Assembly: GCA_021786845.1 (NCBI GenBank)
Contig: JAJYMO010000012.1
Location: 1-35,914, forward strand
Direction: 5' to 3'
Source of the DNA: Pseudomonadota bacterium
Lineage (GTDB): Bacteria; Pseudomonadota; Gammaproteobacteria; Burkholderiales; Sulfuriferulaceae
DNA: 35,914 nucleotides
Shown: positions 15,307-23,809 of the stretch, in pieces
How the letters are laid out: each line of letters starts with the position of its first letter
Position numbering within the stretch: position 1 is the stretch's first letter
Position numbers and translations under genes: made by a program
Notes under the pieces: generated by a model
The model's database searches: none
Told to the model about the DNA's origin: nothing
Seen by the model: the letters and a program-made list of their open reading frames with translations, nothing else

Positions 15307-17547
15307 TCATCTCACGCAATCCACATAATACACTGGCTTGCCTTCGACCTCCCCTTTCACCAGCCCGTGAATATCAGTTTCGAAGCCAGGGAAACGTTCA
15401 TTGAAGTCCCGCGCAAACTTGAGGTAACGCACAATGGTGGCATTGAATCGTTCACCGGGGATCAACAAAGGAATACCGGGTGGGTAGGGCGTGAGCAATA
15501 CACTGGTAATTCTGCCCTCCAGCTTGTCAATTTCCACCCGGTCGATATTGCGGTGCGCCATGCGTGCGTAAGCATCCGTCGGCTTCATGGCCGGTTCCAT
15601 ATTCGACAAATACATTTCCGTGGTTAACCTGGCAATGTCGTTGGTCTTGTAAATGTCGTGTATGGCTTCGCACAGGTCTTTCAAACCCATGCGTTCATAG
15701 CGCGGGTATTTCACCACAAACTCCGGCAGCACGCGCCAGAGCGGCTGGTTGCGGTCGTACTCATCCTTGAATTGTTGCAAATTGGTCAACATGGTGTTCC
15801 AGCGACCTTTGGTGATGCCAATGGTGAACATGATGAAAAATGAATACAAGCCCGTTTTTTCTACAATGACGCCGTGTTCAGCCAGGTATTTGGTGACAAT
15901 GGCAGCAGGGATGCCCGTGTCAGCAAAATCGCCATCGACATCCAGTCCAGGCGTAATGACTGTGGATTTAATCGGGTCCAGCATATTGAAGCCGGGAGCA
16001 AGGTCACCGAAACCATGCCAGCGTTCATTGGCCCGCAATATCCAGTCTTCGCGTTCTCCGACGCCCTCTTCCGCCAGTTCGTCTGGCCCCCACACTTTAA
16101 ACCACCATGAATCGCCAAACTCGGCATCGACCTTGCGCATCGCCCGGCGGAAATCGAGCGATTCCAGAATGGACTCCTCTACCAGGGCAGTACCGCCCGG
16201 AGGCTCCATCATCGCTGCCGCCACATCGCATGAAGCGATAATGGCGTACTGTGGACTGGTAGACGTGTGCATGAGGAAGGCTTCATTGAACACATCCCGG
16301 TCAAGTTTCCGGTTTTCGCAATCTTGCACCAAAATCTGCGAAGCCTGTGACAAGCCCGCCAACATTTTGTGTGTGGACTGAGTAGAAAAAATAATGGAAT
16401 CGCGACAGCGTGGCCGATCCCGGCCAATGGCATGCATGTCTTTATAAAACTCATGAAAAGGTGCGTGAGGCAACCATGCTTCATCAAAATGCAGGGTATC
16501 CAGTTCCCCGTCCAGCATGGCTTTGATGGTTTCGACGTTGTACAACACGCCGTCATAAGTGCTTTGGGTGACCGTCAGCACGCGAGGTTGGCTGGTGTTG
16601 CCACGCGCAAAAGGATTGGCCTCAATTTTTTTACGGATATTCTCGGGACTGAATTCGGACAGGGGAATTGGACCGATAATCCCGTAATGATTGCGGGTCG
16701 GCATTAAAAACACCGGGATGGCACCCGTCATGATAATGGCATGTAAAATCGATTTGTGACAATTGCGATCCACCACCACCACATCTCCAGGTGCCACGGT
16801 GGAATGCCACACAATTTTATTGGACGTGGAGGTGCCGTTGGTGACAAAAAACAGATGATCCGCATTGAAAATGCGCGCCGCATTGCGTTCAGAAGCCGCA
16901 ACAGGCCCGGTATGGTCCAGCAGTTGGCCCAATTCTTCCACCGCATTGCACACGTCGGCACGCAGCATATTTTCACCGAAAAACTGGTGAAACATCTGAC
17001 CCACCGGACTTTTTAGAAAGGCTACGCCACCGGAATGTCCGGGACAATGCCAGGAATACGAACCGTCCGACGCATAATGGGTGAGTGCACGAAAAAAAGG
17101 CGGTGCCAAAGAATCGAGGTAAGTTTTTATTTCTCGCAAGATATGTCGGGCCACAAACTCTGGTGTGTCCTCAAACATGTGAATAAAGCCATGCAACTCT
17201 TTCAACACATCATTGGGAATGTGGCGCGAGGTACGGGTTTCACCATACAGAAAAATGGGAATGTCCGCATTGCGAAAGCGAATTTCCTGCACAAACACCC
17301 GTAGCTGGCTTACCGCATGCTCAGCGGCCGTTGGCGAAGAAAACTCCTCATCATCTATCGACAAAATAAACGCCGAAGCCCGGCTTTGCTGTTGAGCGAA
17401 GCTGGACAAATCCCCATAGCTGGTCACACCCAGCACTTCGGTACCCTCATCTTCGATGGCCTTGGCCAGCGCACGTATGCCCAGTCCGCTGACATTTTCA
17501 GAACGAAAGTCTTCATCAATCACCACCACCGGAAAACGGAATTTCAT
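15307..17547 (-). CDS. PLP-dependent Orn/Lys/Arg decarboxylase with receiver-like N-terminal domain
   Basis: This protein of about 746 residues has the layout of the inducible acid-stress decarboxylases. It has an N-terminal flavodoxin/receiver-like wing domain (residues about 1-140, VVVIDEDFRSENVSGLGIRALAKAI) and the fold-type-I PLP domain, with GTSTSNKIVWH for phosphate binding, HFDEAW, and QSTHKMLAGLSQAS with K394 as the Schiff-base lysine. A C-terminal domain follows, with the PYPPGIPLLIPGE motif. The length suggests an arginine or lysine decarboxylase (AdiA/LdcC class), but the substrate cannot be fixed from motifs alone. I prefer the ATG at 17547 because AGGG is seven bases upstream; the ATG at 17553 has no room for a site. 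No antiporter gene is adjacent. Confidence 0.9.
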   Translation of the reverse strand: MKFRFPVVVIDEDFRSENVSGLGIRALAKAIEDEGTEVLGVTSYGDLSSFAQQQSRASAFILSIDDEEFSSPTAAEHAVSQLRVFVQEIRFRNADIPIFLYGETRTSRHIPNDVLKELHGFIHMFEDTPEFVARHILREIKTYLDSLAPPFFRALTHYASDGSYSWHCPGHSGGVAFLKSPVGQMFHQFFGENMLRADVCNAVEELGQLLDHTGPVAASERNAARIFNADHLFFVTNGTSTSNKIVWHSTVAPGDVVVVDRNCHKSILHAIIMTGAIPVFLMPTRNHYGIIGPIPLSEFSPENIRKKIEANPFARGNTSQPRVLTVTQSTYDGVLYNVETIKAMLDGELDTLHFDEAWLPHAPFHEFYKDMHAIGRDRPRCRDSIIFSTQSTHKMLAGLSQASQILVQDCENRKLDRDVFNEAFLMHTSTSPQYAIIASCDVAAAMMEPPGGTALVEESILESLDFRRAMRKVDAEFGDSWWFKVWGPDELAEEGVGEREDWILRANERWHGFGDLAPGFNMLDPIKSTVITPGLDVDGDFADTGIPAAIVTKYLAEHGVIVEKTGLYSFFIMFTIGITKGRWNTMLTNLQQFKDEYDRNQPLWRVLPEFVVKYPRYERMGLKDLCEAIHDIYKTNDIARLTTEMYLSNMEPAMKPTDAYARMAHRNIDRVEIDKLEGRITSVLLTPYPPGIPLLIPGERFNATIVRYLKFARDFNERFPGFETDIHGLVKGEVEGKPVYYVDCVR

Positions 17548-17640
17548 GCTCATACCCTAAAATACCCATGAAAAAACCGCCCAAGCTTTAATCTATCGCC
17601 CGGACGGTCATTATATTGAGATCATTATTCAATTAAATCC

Positions 17641-17752
17641 GGGGAAGCACAGATTTATTCGAACTCGTCGTTCCCGCGAAGGCGGGAACCCAGCTAAAAC
17701 AGGGCACTGGATCCCCTCCTTCGCGGGGATGACGAATAAATCAGCGCTCCCC
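17641..17752. repeat. Inverted-repeat element abutting the dcd stop codon
   Basis: The ends are GATTTATTCG (17652-17661) and CGAATAAATC (17733-17742), perfect reverse complements. The similarity continues outward with small mismatches to GGGGAAGC and GCTCCCC. Inside are CGTCGTTCCCGCGAAGGCGGG and a mirrored CCTTCGCGGGGATGACG. This internal sequence resembles a dispersed intergenic repeat common in proteobacteria. The right edge reaches the dcd stop. The repeat may serve as a folded 3' end for the dcd transcript. Confidence 0.6.
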
Positions 17753-18318
17753 TAAATCGTCGGTAATGTCACACCACTTTGACCCTGATATTTACCTCCC
17801 CGGTCACGGTAGGAGGTTTCGCACTCTTCATCGCTTTCAAAAAACACCACCTGCGCCACCCCCTCATGCGCATAAATACGGGCTGGCAACGGCGTGGTAT
17901 TGGAAAATTCAAGCGTCACATAACCTTCCCATTCAGGCTCAAACGGCGTGACATTGACAATAATGCCGCAACGCGCATAGGTCGATTTACCCAGACAAAT
18001 GGTCAGCACATTGCGCGGGATACGGAAATATTCCACCGTACGCGCCAGGGCGAACGAGTTAGGCGGAATAATACACGAATCGCCGCGCACATCGATAAAC
18101 GAATTTGAATCAAAGTTTTTTGGATCAACGATGGTGGAATTGATATTGGTAAACAATTTAAATTCATCCGCGCATCGTATGTCGTAACCGTAACTGGAGG
18201 TTCCATACGAAACAATACGTTGACCATTGACCTCACGCACCTGATTCGGCTCAAATGGGGAGATCATGCCCTGCTCCACCGCCATTTTTCGTATCCATTT
18301 ATCTGATTTTATGCTCAT
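17752..18318 (-). CDS. dcd: dCTP deaminase
   Basis: This is a 188-residue Dcd protein. It has [11 protein letters not shown] at the start, [11 protein letters not shown], the active-site region [41 protein letters not shown] with the catalytic glutamate in VTLEFSN, and [14 protein letters not shown] at the end. It deaminates dCTP to dUTP for thymidylate synthesis. The frame could extend to 18405, but the ATG at 18318 gives the standard Dcd start and length. It follows apbC with one base between stop and start, so it is probably translated from the same message. Confidence 0.96.
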   Translation of the reverse strand: MSIKSDKWIRKMAVEQGMISPFEPNQVREVNGQRIVSYGTSSYGYDIRCADEFKLFTNINSTIVDPKNFDSNSFIDVRGDSCIIPPNSFALARTVEYFRIPRNVLTICLGKSTYARCGIIVNVTPFEPEWEGYVTLEFSNTTPLPARIYAHEGVAQVVFFESDEECETSYRDRGGKYQGQSGVTLPTI

Positions 18319-18319
18319 A

Positions 18320-19408
18320 TTATGTATTCTGAATGACAATTTTTGGGAATGCGCTACTGTGATCTTGCGCCAGGTCACCAATTTTGACGGCCACGCGACG
18401 GGCAATTTGCCGATAGATTTCAGAGATTCGACTGTCCGGCATCGCCACCACCGTGGGGTTACCGCTGTCGGCCTGCTCGCGAATACCCATGTTCAGCGGC
18501 AAAGCACCCAAAAATTCAGCCGTATAATCAACGGCCATTTTCTCTGCACCACCACTACCGAAAATATGCTCTTCATGTCCACATTGTGTACAAATATGGG
18601 TACTCATGTTTTCTACCACACCTAAAATAGGGATACCCACTTTCTCAAACATTTTGAAACCCTTGCGTGCATCGATCAAAGCGATGTCTTGCGGCGTGGT
18701 CACAATCACGGCACCTGTCACCGGTACCTTTTGTGCCAGGGTCAGTTGAATATCACCTGTACCGGGTGGCAAATCAACCACCAGGTAATCCAGATCACGC
18801 CAGCGGGTGTCGTTCAGCAGCTGTTCCAGCGCCTGCGTCACCATCGGGCCGCGCCACACCATAGGTGTTTCGGCATCAATCAGAAAACCAATCGACATCA
18901 CCTGCAAGCCATGCGCTTCCATCGGTTCTAAAGTTTTACCATCACGAGACTCCGGTCTGCCATGAATACCCAACATCGTAGGCTGTGACGGCCCATAAAT
19001 ATCGGCATCCAGCATCCCAACGCTTGCGCCTTCGGCTGCCAGGGCCAGGGCCAGATTCACCGCCGTAGTGGATTTTCCTACCCCACCTTTACCGGAAGCG
19101 ACTGCAATAATATTTTTAACGCCGGGGATTAACTTTACCCCACGCTGCACGCTACGCGAAACAATTTTTGTACTCACTTCAACCGCAACGTTTCCCACGC
19201 CGGGTAAAGTCTTCAATGCATCTTCCACCATTTTTTTGATCAGGGCAAACTGTGTCCGCCCCGGATAACCCAACACCACCTCCAGCGCCACATCCTGACC
19301 ATGAATACTGATATTGCGAACGGCTTTACTGGTCACAATGTCTTTATGGGTATTGGGGTCTATCACGCTTTTCAGCAGTGTACTCACCTGCAATTCAGAA
19401 ATAGCCAT
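18320..19408 (-). CDS. apbC: Mrp/ApbC-type iron-sulfur cluster carrier ATPase
   Basis: This protein of about 362 residues has an N-terminal DUF59/MIP18-like domain ([23 protein letters not shown]) and a P-loop domain of the Mrp/NBP35 class: [22 protein letters not shown] (deviant Walker A), [14 protein letters not shown] and [15 protein letters not shown]. The CTQC pair that binds a bridging [4Fe-4S] cluster lies near residue 275. It carries Fe-S clusters to target proteins in the cytoplasm. The ATG at 19408 has AGGAGA upstream; the longer frame to 19426 overlaps the preceding gene. It is in the rppH-unknown-apbC-dcd run with short gaps. Confidence 0.94.
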   Translation of the reverse strand: MAISELQVSTLLKSVIDPNTHKDIVTSKAVRNISIHGQDVALEVVLGYPGRTQFALIKKMVEDALKTLPGVGNVAVEVSTKIVSRSVQRGVKLIPGVKNIIAVASGKGGVGKSTTAVNLALALAAEGASVGMLDADIYGPSQPTMLGIHGRPESRDGKTLEPMEAHGLQVMSIGFLIDAETPMVWRGPMVTQALEQLLNDTRWRDLDYLVVDLPPGTGDIQLTLAQKVPVTGAVIVTTPQDIALIDARKGFKMFEKVGIPILGVVENMSTHICTQCGHEEHIFGSGGAEKMAVDYTAEFLGALPLNMGIREQADSGNPTVVAMPDSRISEIYRQIARRVAVKIGDLAQDHSSAFPKIVIQNT

Positions 19409-19422
19409 CAATCCTTGTCTCC

Positions 19423-20034
19423 TCAAAATAGTGCCGTCGCCAACTCACGTTGTATCGCGGCATCCGCACCAGGCCCAAAATGGCTGGATTGCGGGTTAAA
19501 ATCATCCGTAAACGCATAATCAAAATGCACATCTTGCAAACCCAAAGCGCCGATCACCCGAGTTTCAAATGAATGATCATCCGGCTGCGGCAGCAGTGCA
19601 GGCCAACCGGATTCTCCGCACGACAAAACAGGTCCGAAAAAGACAATACCGGGTTTATTTTTACAACGCAAGGCACAACTGCTTGCCGTACGACCGGACA
19701 TAGGTAAAAAATCAATGGTGCGCGAAAAACGATTTTCCCGACTCAACACAATATCGACAAGACCTGCAATTCGCTGTGCTTCATGCCCATAAGCGATTGT
19801 CTGCGCGCCACTGGATTGGCGCCACTCACTGACATCTTGCGCGCCCAAATGGCTGGGGAAAAAAATAAACTTCAACGGCAAAATCGCTTGCAACCCAGCC
19901 AATAACTTCTCATCGAATTTCGGCGTATTGATCAATATTCCACCACCTTCCTTATCCGCGATATAAAATACCGCAGGCTGGGTTCCGGTCAAGTAATACA
20001 CCGATCGATCGAACAATTCCAGCAGTAACTGCAT
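19423..20034 (-). CDS. Unknown protein, MBL-like fold without metal ligands
   Basis: I cannot name the family. With the ATG at 20034 the product is 203 residues; the longer frame to 20238 overlaps rppH in another frame and is unlikely. The order of segments (DKEGGGILINTPKF, IFFPSHLGAQDVSEWR, IAYGHEAQRIAGLVDIVLS, LPMSGRTASSCALRCKN, VFFGPVLSCGESG) resembles a metallo-beta-lactamase fold. But the HxHxDH motif position reads SHLGAQD and the GHT position reads GRT, so the metal site seems lost. This is inference from pattern, not a domain hit. It lies between rppH and apbC with gaps of 16 and 14 bases, so co-transcription is likely. Confidence 0.6.
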   Translation of the reverse strand: MQLLLELFDRSVYYLTGTQPAVFYIADKEGGGILINTPKFDEKLLAGLQAILPLKFIFFPSHLGAQDVSEWRQSSGAQTIAYGHEAQRIAGLVDIVLSRENRFSRTIDFLPMSGRTASSCALRCKNKPGIVFFGPVLSCGESGWPALLPQPDDHSFETRVIGALGLQDVHFDYAFTDDFNPQSSHFGPGADAAIQRELATALF

Positions 20035-20050
20035 TCTGTTTTCCCAACTT

Positions 20051-20572
20051 CTACACAAGCTCATCCACATCGGCACGGTGCGATGAAGTGCCACACTCAA
20101 GGAAACGTGACAATTCGGATAAAGCGGCACGATAAACGTCCCGCTTAAAGTCCACCACCAAGTCTGTTGCCACCCAATATTCGTTCCAGCGCCAGGCATC
20201 AAATTCTGGCTGCGGCGATGCGCGTAGCGACACATCACAATCCTTGCCCATCAACCGCAGCAAGAACCAGATTTGTTTTTGTCCGCGATACTGCCCACGA
20301 CTGTCATGCCTTAACCAGTTCCGTGGCACATCATAACGCAACCAATTACGTGTTCGTCCCAAAATATGCACATGCCGGGGCTCCAGGCCAACCTCTTCCA
20401 TCAATTCCCGATACATTGCCTGCTCAGGACTTTCACCCTGCTGTATCCCGCCCTGAGGGAACTGCCATGAGTGTTGCCGGATACGCTTTCCCCAAAACAC
20501 TTCATTTCGGGCATTACACAGAACGATGCCGACATTGGGGCGATAGCCATCTTTGTCGATCATATTCGCCAT
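20051..20572 (-). CDS. rppH: RNA pyrophosphohydrolase (Nudix)
   Basis: This 173-residue Nudix hydrolase has [25 protein letters not shown] at the start, the Nudix box [23 protein letters not shown] at about residues 41-63, [12 protein letters not shown], and [11 protein letters not shown], all as in RppH. It removes pyrophosphate from the 5' end of triphosphorylated mRNA and starts 5'-dependent decay. The length is typical of the family. It is the first gene of the run rppH-unknown-apbC-dcd and is divergent from the LRV-type gene at 20645. Confidence 0.95.
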   Translation of the reverse strand: MANMIDKDGYRPNVGIVLCNARNEVFWGKRIRQHSWQFPQGGIQQGESPEQAMYRELMEEVGLEPRHVHILGRTRNWLRYDVPRNWLRHDSRGQYRGQKQIWFLLRLMGKDCDVSLRASPQPEFDAWRWNEYWVATDLVVDFKRDVYRAALSELSRFLECGTSSHRADVDELV

Positions 20573-20644
20573 CCAAGTCTAATCCGTTACAATTGAGTGT
20601 ATTTTTTCACAGTTCGCTCATATTTGAAAGCCGGGAATGCAACA

Positions 20645-21076
20645 ATGTGTCATTTAGAAAAACAATATAAATCTCTGCCACTGGAAGAACGGCTCAATCT
20701 TGCCCTTAGCGACGCATTGCCACTGGCCTATCGCCCATTTATGGTGCGAGAGCAATGGATGGTGATCAAATGCTATTTTGCCCGCCGCGCCGACTTAAAC
20801 AGTGAAGAAATTGCTGCGCTGATTGCAGACCAGGATCACATTATCCGTTTATGCATTGCAAAACGTCCAGATCTGACAGCCGAAATGGTGGATACCTGTG
20901 TGAATGACCGGGATCCCAATGTGCGCCACGCCATATCGCGCAACCCGGCAACCAGCTCGTTGCAGCGGGCGCAATTGCGGCAGGACAGCGATCCACTGGT
21001 GGCGCGAGCCGCAGCCAAAGGGCCAAAACCGCCTCAATACCGACAGCGTCCCGGTCAAGCTCTGCTGGTAAAATAG
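20645..21076 (+). CDS. LRV-type repeat protein, no iron-sulfur motif
   Basis: The protein is about 143 residues starting at MCHLEKQYKSL. It contains three or four short helical repeats of the leucine-rich-variant/HEAT type: RRADLNSEEIAALIADQDHIIRLCIAKRPDLTAEMVDTCVNDRDPNVRHAISRNPATS-style spacing with the D-x-D-x-x-V-R-x-A-x-x-R pattern. It resembles the repeat part of the nif-linked LRV protein at 594-1400 but lacks the N-terminal CxxC...C cluster. The frame opens at 20597, but I chose the ATG at 20645 because the upstream residues do not look like part of the family. Function unknown; a protein-interaction role is inferred. Confidence 0.7.
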   Translation: MCHLEKQYKSLPLEERLNLALSDALPLAYRPFMVREQWMVIKCYFARRADLNSEEIAALIADQDHIIRLCIAKRPDLTAEMVDTCVNDRDPNVRHAISRNPATSSLQRAQLRQDSDPLVARAAAKGPKPPQYRQRPGQALLVK

Positions 21077-21180
21077 GCGGGCAAACACAACTTGAACCCA
21101 TCACCTCAACCAGTAAATGGCCAAAACTTGTCGAACTGTAACAGGATAGGCTATGCTGGCGAAATTTGCTGCCCCCCATC

Positions 21181-22569
21181 ATGGAGATTGCCTTGCTTAC
21201 TCTGCCTCAAGAAATTTTCAAAGCCTATGACATCCGCGGTATCGTTGGCAAGACATTGACCCCGGAAATTGTCACCCTGATCGGACACGCCATCGGTTCA
21301 GAGGCCATTGCACGCGCCCAGACCCATATTTGTATCGGGCGCGATGGACGCCTGTCCGGGCCCGATCTTGCCGCAGCACTGGCACGCGGCATTCAGCAGG
21401 CGGGTATCCACGTCATCGATTTGGGCATGGTCGCCACCCCTATGACCTATTTCGCCGCCTATCAGCTCGGCACCCACAGCGCGGTGATGGTCACAGGCTC
21501 GCACAATCCGCCTGATTACAATGGCCTGAAAATGGTTTTAGGGGGTGAAACATTGTCTGGCGACACCATACAAGCCCTGCGCCAACGCATCGAAACCAAC
21601 AACCTGATTCAGGGACAAGGCCAATACAGCCAGCACGACATCGCAGCGGAATACATGAACCGTATCGTCAGCGACATCAAGCTCGCGCGCAAGATGAAAA
21701 TCATTATTGATGCCGGCAACGGCATCGCAGGCGCTTTCGCACCGGCGCTTTTTCGCCGGTTGGGTTGTGAAGTCGAAGAAATGTTCTGCGAGGTCGATGG
21801 CCAATTTCCTAACCACCACCCTGACCCCTCCCAACCCAAAAACCTGGTTGACCTGATTCATCGGCTTAAAACCAGCGACGCAGAAATTGGTTTGGCTTTC
21901 GATGGCGATGGAGACCGGCTGGGTGTGGTCAGCAAAGACGGCAGCATCATTTATCCCGACCGCCAATTGATGCTGTTTGCGGACGATGTGTTATCCCGCA
22001 ATCCAGGCGCGGAAATTATTTTCGATGTGAAATCCACCGGCAAGCTGTTTGACTGGATACGATCGCGCGGGGGTCGCCCGTTACTGTGGAAAACGGGTCA
22101 CAGTTTTATTAAGGCCAAAATGAAAGAAACCGGCGCACTCCTGGCTGGGGAAATGTCTGGGCACGTTTTCTTTAAAGAACGCTGGTATGGCTTTGACGAT
22201 GGCATGTATGCAGGCACCCGCCTGCTGGAATATCTCAGCAAGCAAACAGACATCAACGCCACCTTGCACAGCTTGCCAGACACCGTCAACACACCGGAAA
22301 TTAACATCACGTTGCCCGAAGGCGAGCATTTCAAACTGATGCGGGTTTTACAGGACACCGCCCAATTTCCTGACGCAAAAGAAATTATCAAGTTAGACGG
22401 TCTTCGGGTTGAATATGAACACGGCTTCGGTTTGGCACGGCCTTCCAACACGACACCCGTCATTGTCTTGCGATTCGAAGCCGATACCGCAACCAATCTG
22501 GAACAGATTCAGGCCGAATTTCGTCGCGTGTTTCACCACGCTGCGCCAAATTTGCCATTACCATTTTAG
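21181..22569 (+). CDS. Phosphomannomutase/phosphoglucomutase (AlgC type)
   Basis: This enzyme of about 462 residues is from the alpha-D-phosphohexomutase family. Motifs in order are FKAYDIRGIVG, the active phosphoserine loop VTGSHNPPDYNGLK, the metal loop AFDGDGDRLGVV, the sugar-binding GEMSGHVFFKERWYGFDDG and a C-terminal phosphate-binding region RPSNTTPVIVLRFEAD. It interconverts the 1- and 6-phosphates of mannose or glucose for nucleotide-sugar synthesis (GDP-mannose, UDP-glucose and polysaccharide). I prefer the ATG at 21181; the frame opens with TTG at 21166. It stands between the LRV-type gene and the porin gene. Confidence 0.94.
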   Translation: MEIALLTLPQEIFKAYDIRGIVGKTLTPEIVTLIGHAIGSEAIARAQTHICIGRDGRLSGPDLAAALARGIQQAGIHVIDLGMVATPMTYFAAYQLGTHSAVMVTGSHNPPDYNGLKMVLGGETLSGDTIQALRQRIETNNLIQGQGQYSQHDIAAEYMNRIVSDIKLARKMKIIIDAGNGIAGAFAPALFRRLGCEVEEMFCEVDGQFPNHHPDPSQPKNLVDLIHRLKTSDAEIGLAFDGDGDRLGVVSKDGSIIYPDRQLMLFADDVLSRNPGAEIIFDVKSTGKLFDWIRSRGGRPLLWKTGHSFIKAKMKETGALLAGEMSGHVFFKERWYGFDDGMYAGTRLLEYLSKQTDINATLHSLPDTVNTPEINITLPEGEHFKLMRVLQDTAQFPDAKEIIKLDGLRVEYEHGFGLARPSNTTPVIVLRFEADTATNLEQIQAEFRRVFHHAAPNLPLPF

Positions 22570-22666
22570 CAACAACAATACTAAAAAATATAACACAATC
22601 ACAACAATGTTGTATTTCATGATAGACTTTTTTCGAGTTGCCATATTTTGGCATCTTCCTCAATTT

Positions 22667-22686
22667 CAATATTTGAAGAAATATTG
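22667..22686 (+). promoter_or_regulatory. Hairpin in the presumed 5' leader of the OmpA-family gene
   Basis: CAATATTT-GAAG-AAATATTG is a perfect 8-bp stem with a GAAG tetraloop, 43 bases before the start codon. In E. coli, ompA leader hairpins stabilise the mRNA. A similar job here is inference. I could not fix a -10/-35 promoter in the A/T-rich 160-base gap. Confidence 0.35.
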
Positions 22687-22729
22687 CAGGAATACCACTT
22701 AAACCAAATAAAATATTAGGAGAACTTTT

Positions 22730-23749
22730 ATGTCCCGTACACTATTAAAACTGTTTACCCTGTCCGGGTTGCTGATTGCTGGCAGCGCTTTTGCAGACAG
22801 CAGTACCGAGCCACTTGATACCCGTATTTACTTTGCCCCCAGCGTCACCGTCAATGCTTTGGACAATAACTGGCACGCAGGGAACGGCATGGGGTTTGAT
22901 GTCGGTGTTGGCAAAGCGCTTTCCGAGCATTGGAATGTTGAACTGAATACGGATTACACCGGATCGCAATTCAGTTCAGGCAGCAACAGCCTGACAACCA
23001 ATGACACCTCCCTGGATGCCATGTATTTTTTCAACCGCAACCCCTCTTTTTCTCCTTTTGTTGAGGCCGGTGCAGGCGCCTTGTATGCGAGCGGTACTGC
23101 GAACAGTGGAACCTACGCTGAGGGCAATGTCGGCATAGGCTTTATGCACTGGATCAATGACATCGCCATTCGTGCTGACATTCGTGACCGCTTTGCCAGC
23201 TCTGTCAACAACAATGTAGCTGTTCCTAATGCCCCTGGCAGCTTCCAACCGAATGACTGGATTGCCCGTGTTGGTTTAATCATTCCTTTGGGCAGCAAGC
23301 CTGCACCAGCTCAAGCACCTGAACCTGCTCCAGTTGCGACTGCGCCAGTTGAAGCCCCCGCCCCTGCCCCTGTTGCTGAGGTTGTCGAGATCGTCCGGCC
23401 GGCCGCCCACACCAAACTGGTTCTGGATGGCGCTCATTTTAATTTTGATAAAGCCACACTTCGCCCACAAGGTAAAGGCAAACTGGATGAAGACGCAAAA
23501 ATGCTGAATGCTTACCCTGATATTCATGCCAAGATCAGTGGTTATACAGACAGCATCGGTACCAAAAAATACAACCTCAAGCTGTCTAAAGCCCGCGCAG
23601 CAACTGTGGCAAAATACCTTGAAAGCAAGGGTGTTGCAGCTGACCGTCTGACCGAAGAAGGTTATGGGGAATCAAACCCGGTTGCCAGCAACAAGACTGC
23701 TGCAGGCCGTGCTAAAAACCGTCGCGTAGAGATTGAAACACTGAACTGA
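22730..23749 (+). CDS. OmpA/OprF-family outer-membrane protein
   Basis: The protein is 339 residues. A signal peptide ends at AFA|DSS after residue 22. Residues about 30-185 form an eight-strand beta-barrel of the OmpA type with alternating residues and a terminal GLIIPLG. A hinge rich in proline and alanine (about 188-222: APAPVATAPVEAPAPAPV-like) follows. The OmpA C-terminal domain comes after it (FNFDKATLRPQGKGKLDEDA, then GYTDSIGTKKYNLKLSKARA, then GYGESNPVASNKTAAGRAKNRRVEI), which binds peptidoglycan. AGGAGA precedes the ATG. It is a monocistronic gene ending at an intrinsic terminator. Confidence 0.95.
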   Translation: MSRTLLKLFTLSGLLIAGSAFADSSTEPLDTRIYFAPSVTVNALDNNWHAGNGMGFDVGVGKALSEHWNVELNTDYTGSQFSSGSNSLTTNDTSLDAMYFFNRNPSFSPFVEAGAGALYASGTANSGTYAEGNVGIGFMHWINDIAIRADIRDRFASSVNNNVAVPNAPGSFQPNDWIARVGLIIPLGSKPAPAQAPEPAPVATAPVEAPAPAPVAEVVEIVRPAAHTKLVLDGAHFNFDKATLRPQGKGKLDEDAKMLNAYPDIHAKISGYTDSIGTKKYNLKLSKARAATVAKYLESKGVAADRLTEEGYGESNPVASNKTAAGRAKNRRVEIETLN

Positions 23750-23781
23750 GACCTTTGCAGCTGTTTTTAGCCGCATCTTCA

Positions 23782-23807
23782 GGGCACCTTCGGGTGCCCT
23801 TTTATTT
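23782..23807 (+). terminator. Intrinsic terminator after the OmpA-family gene
   Basis: GGGCACC-TTCG-GGTGCCC forms a perfect 7-bp stem with a TTCG tetraloop, followed by TTTTATTT. It lies 32 bases after the stop codon. No T-run is present on the opposite strand, so it serves the plus-strand gene only; the convergent hrpA gene ends right next to it. Confidence 0.9.
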
Positions 23808-23809
23808 CG

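Noticed and set aside
18319-18405. N-terminal extension of Dcd to 18405
   Set aside because: It overlaps the end of apbC and adds 29 residues absent from Dcd proteins. [12 protein letters not shown] is the usual start.
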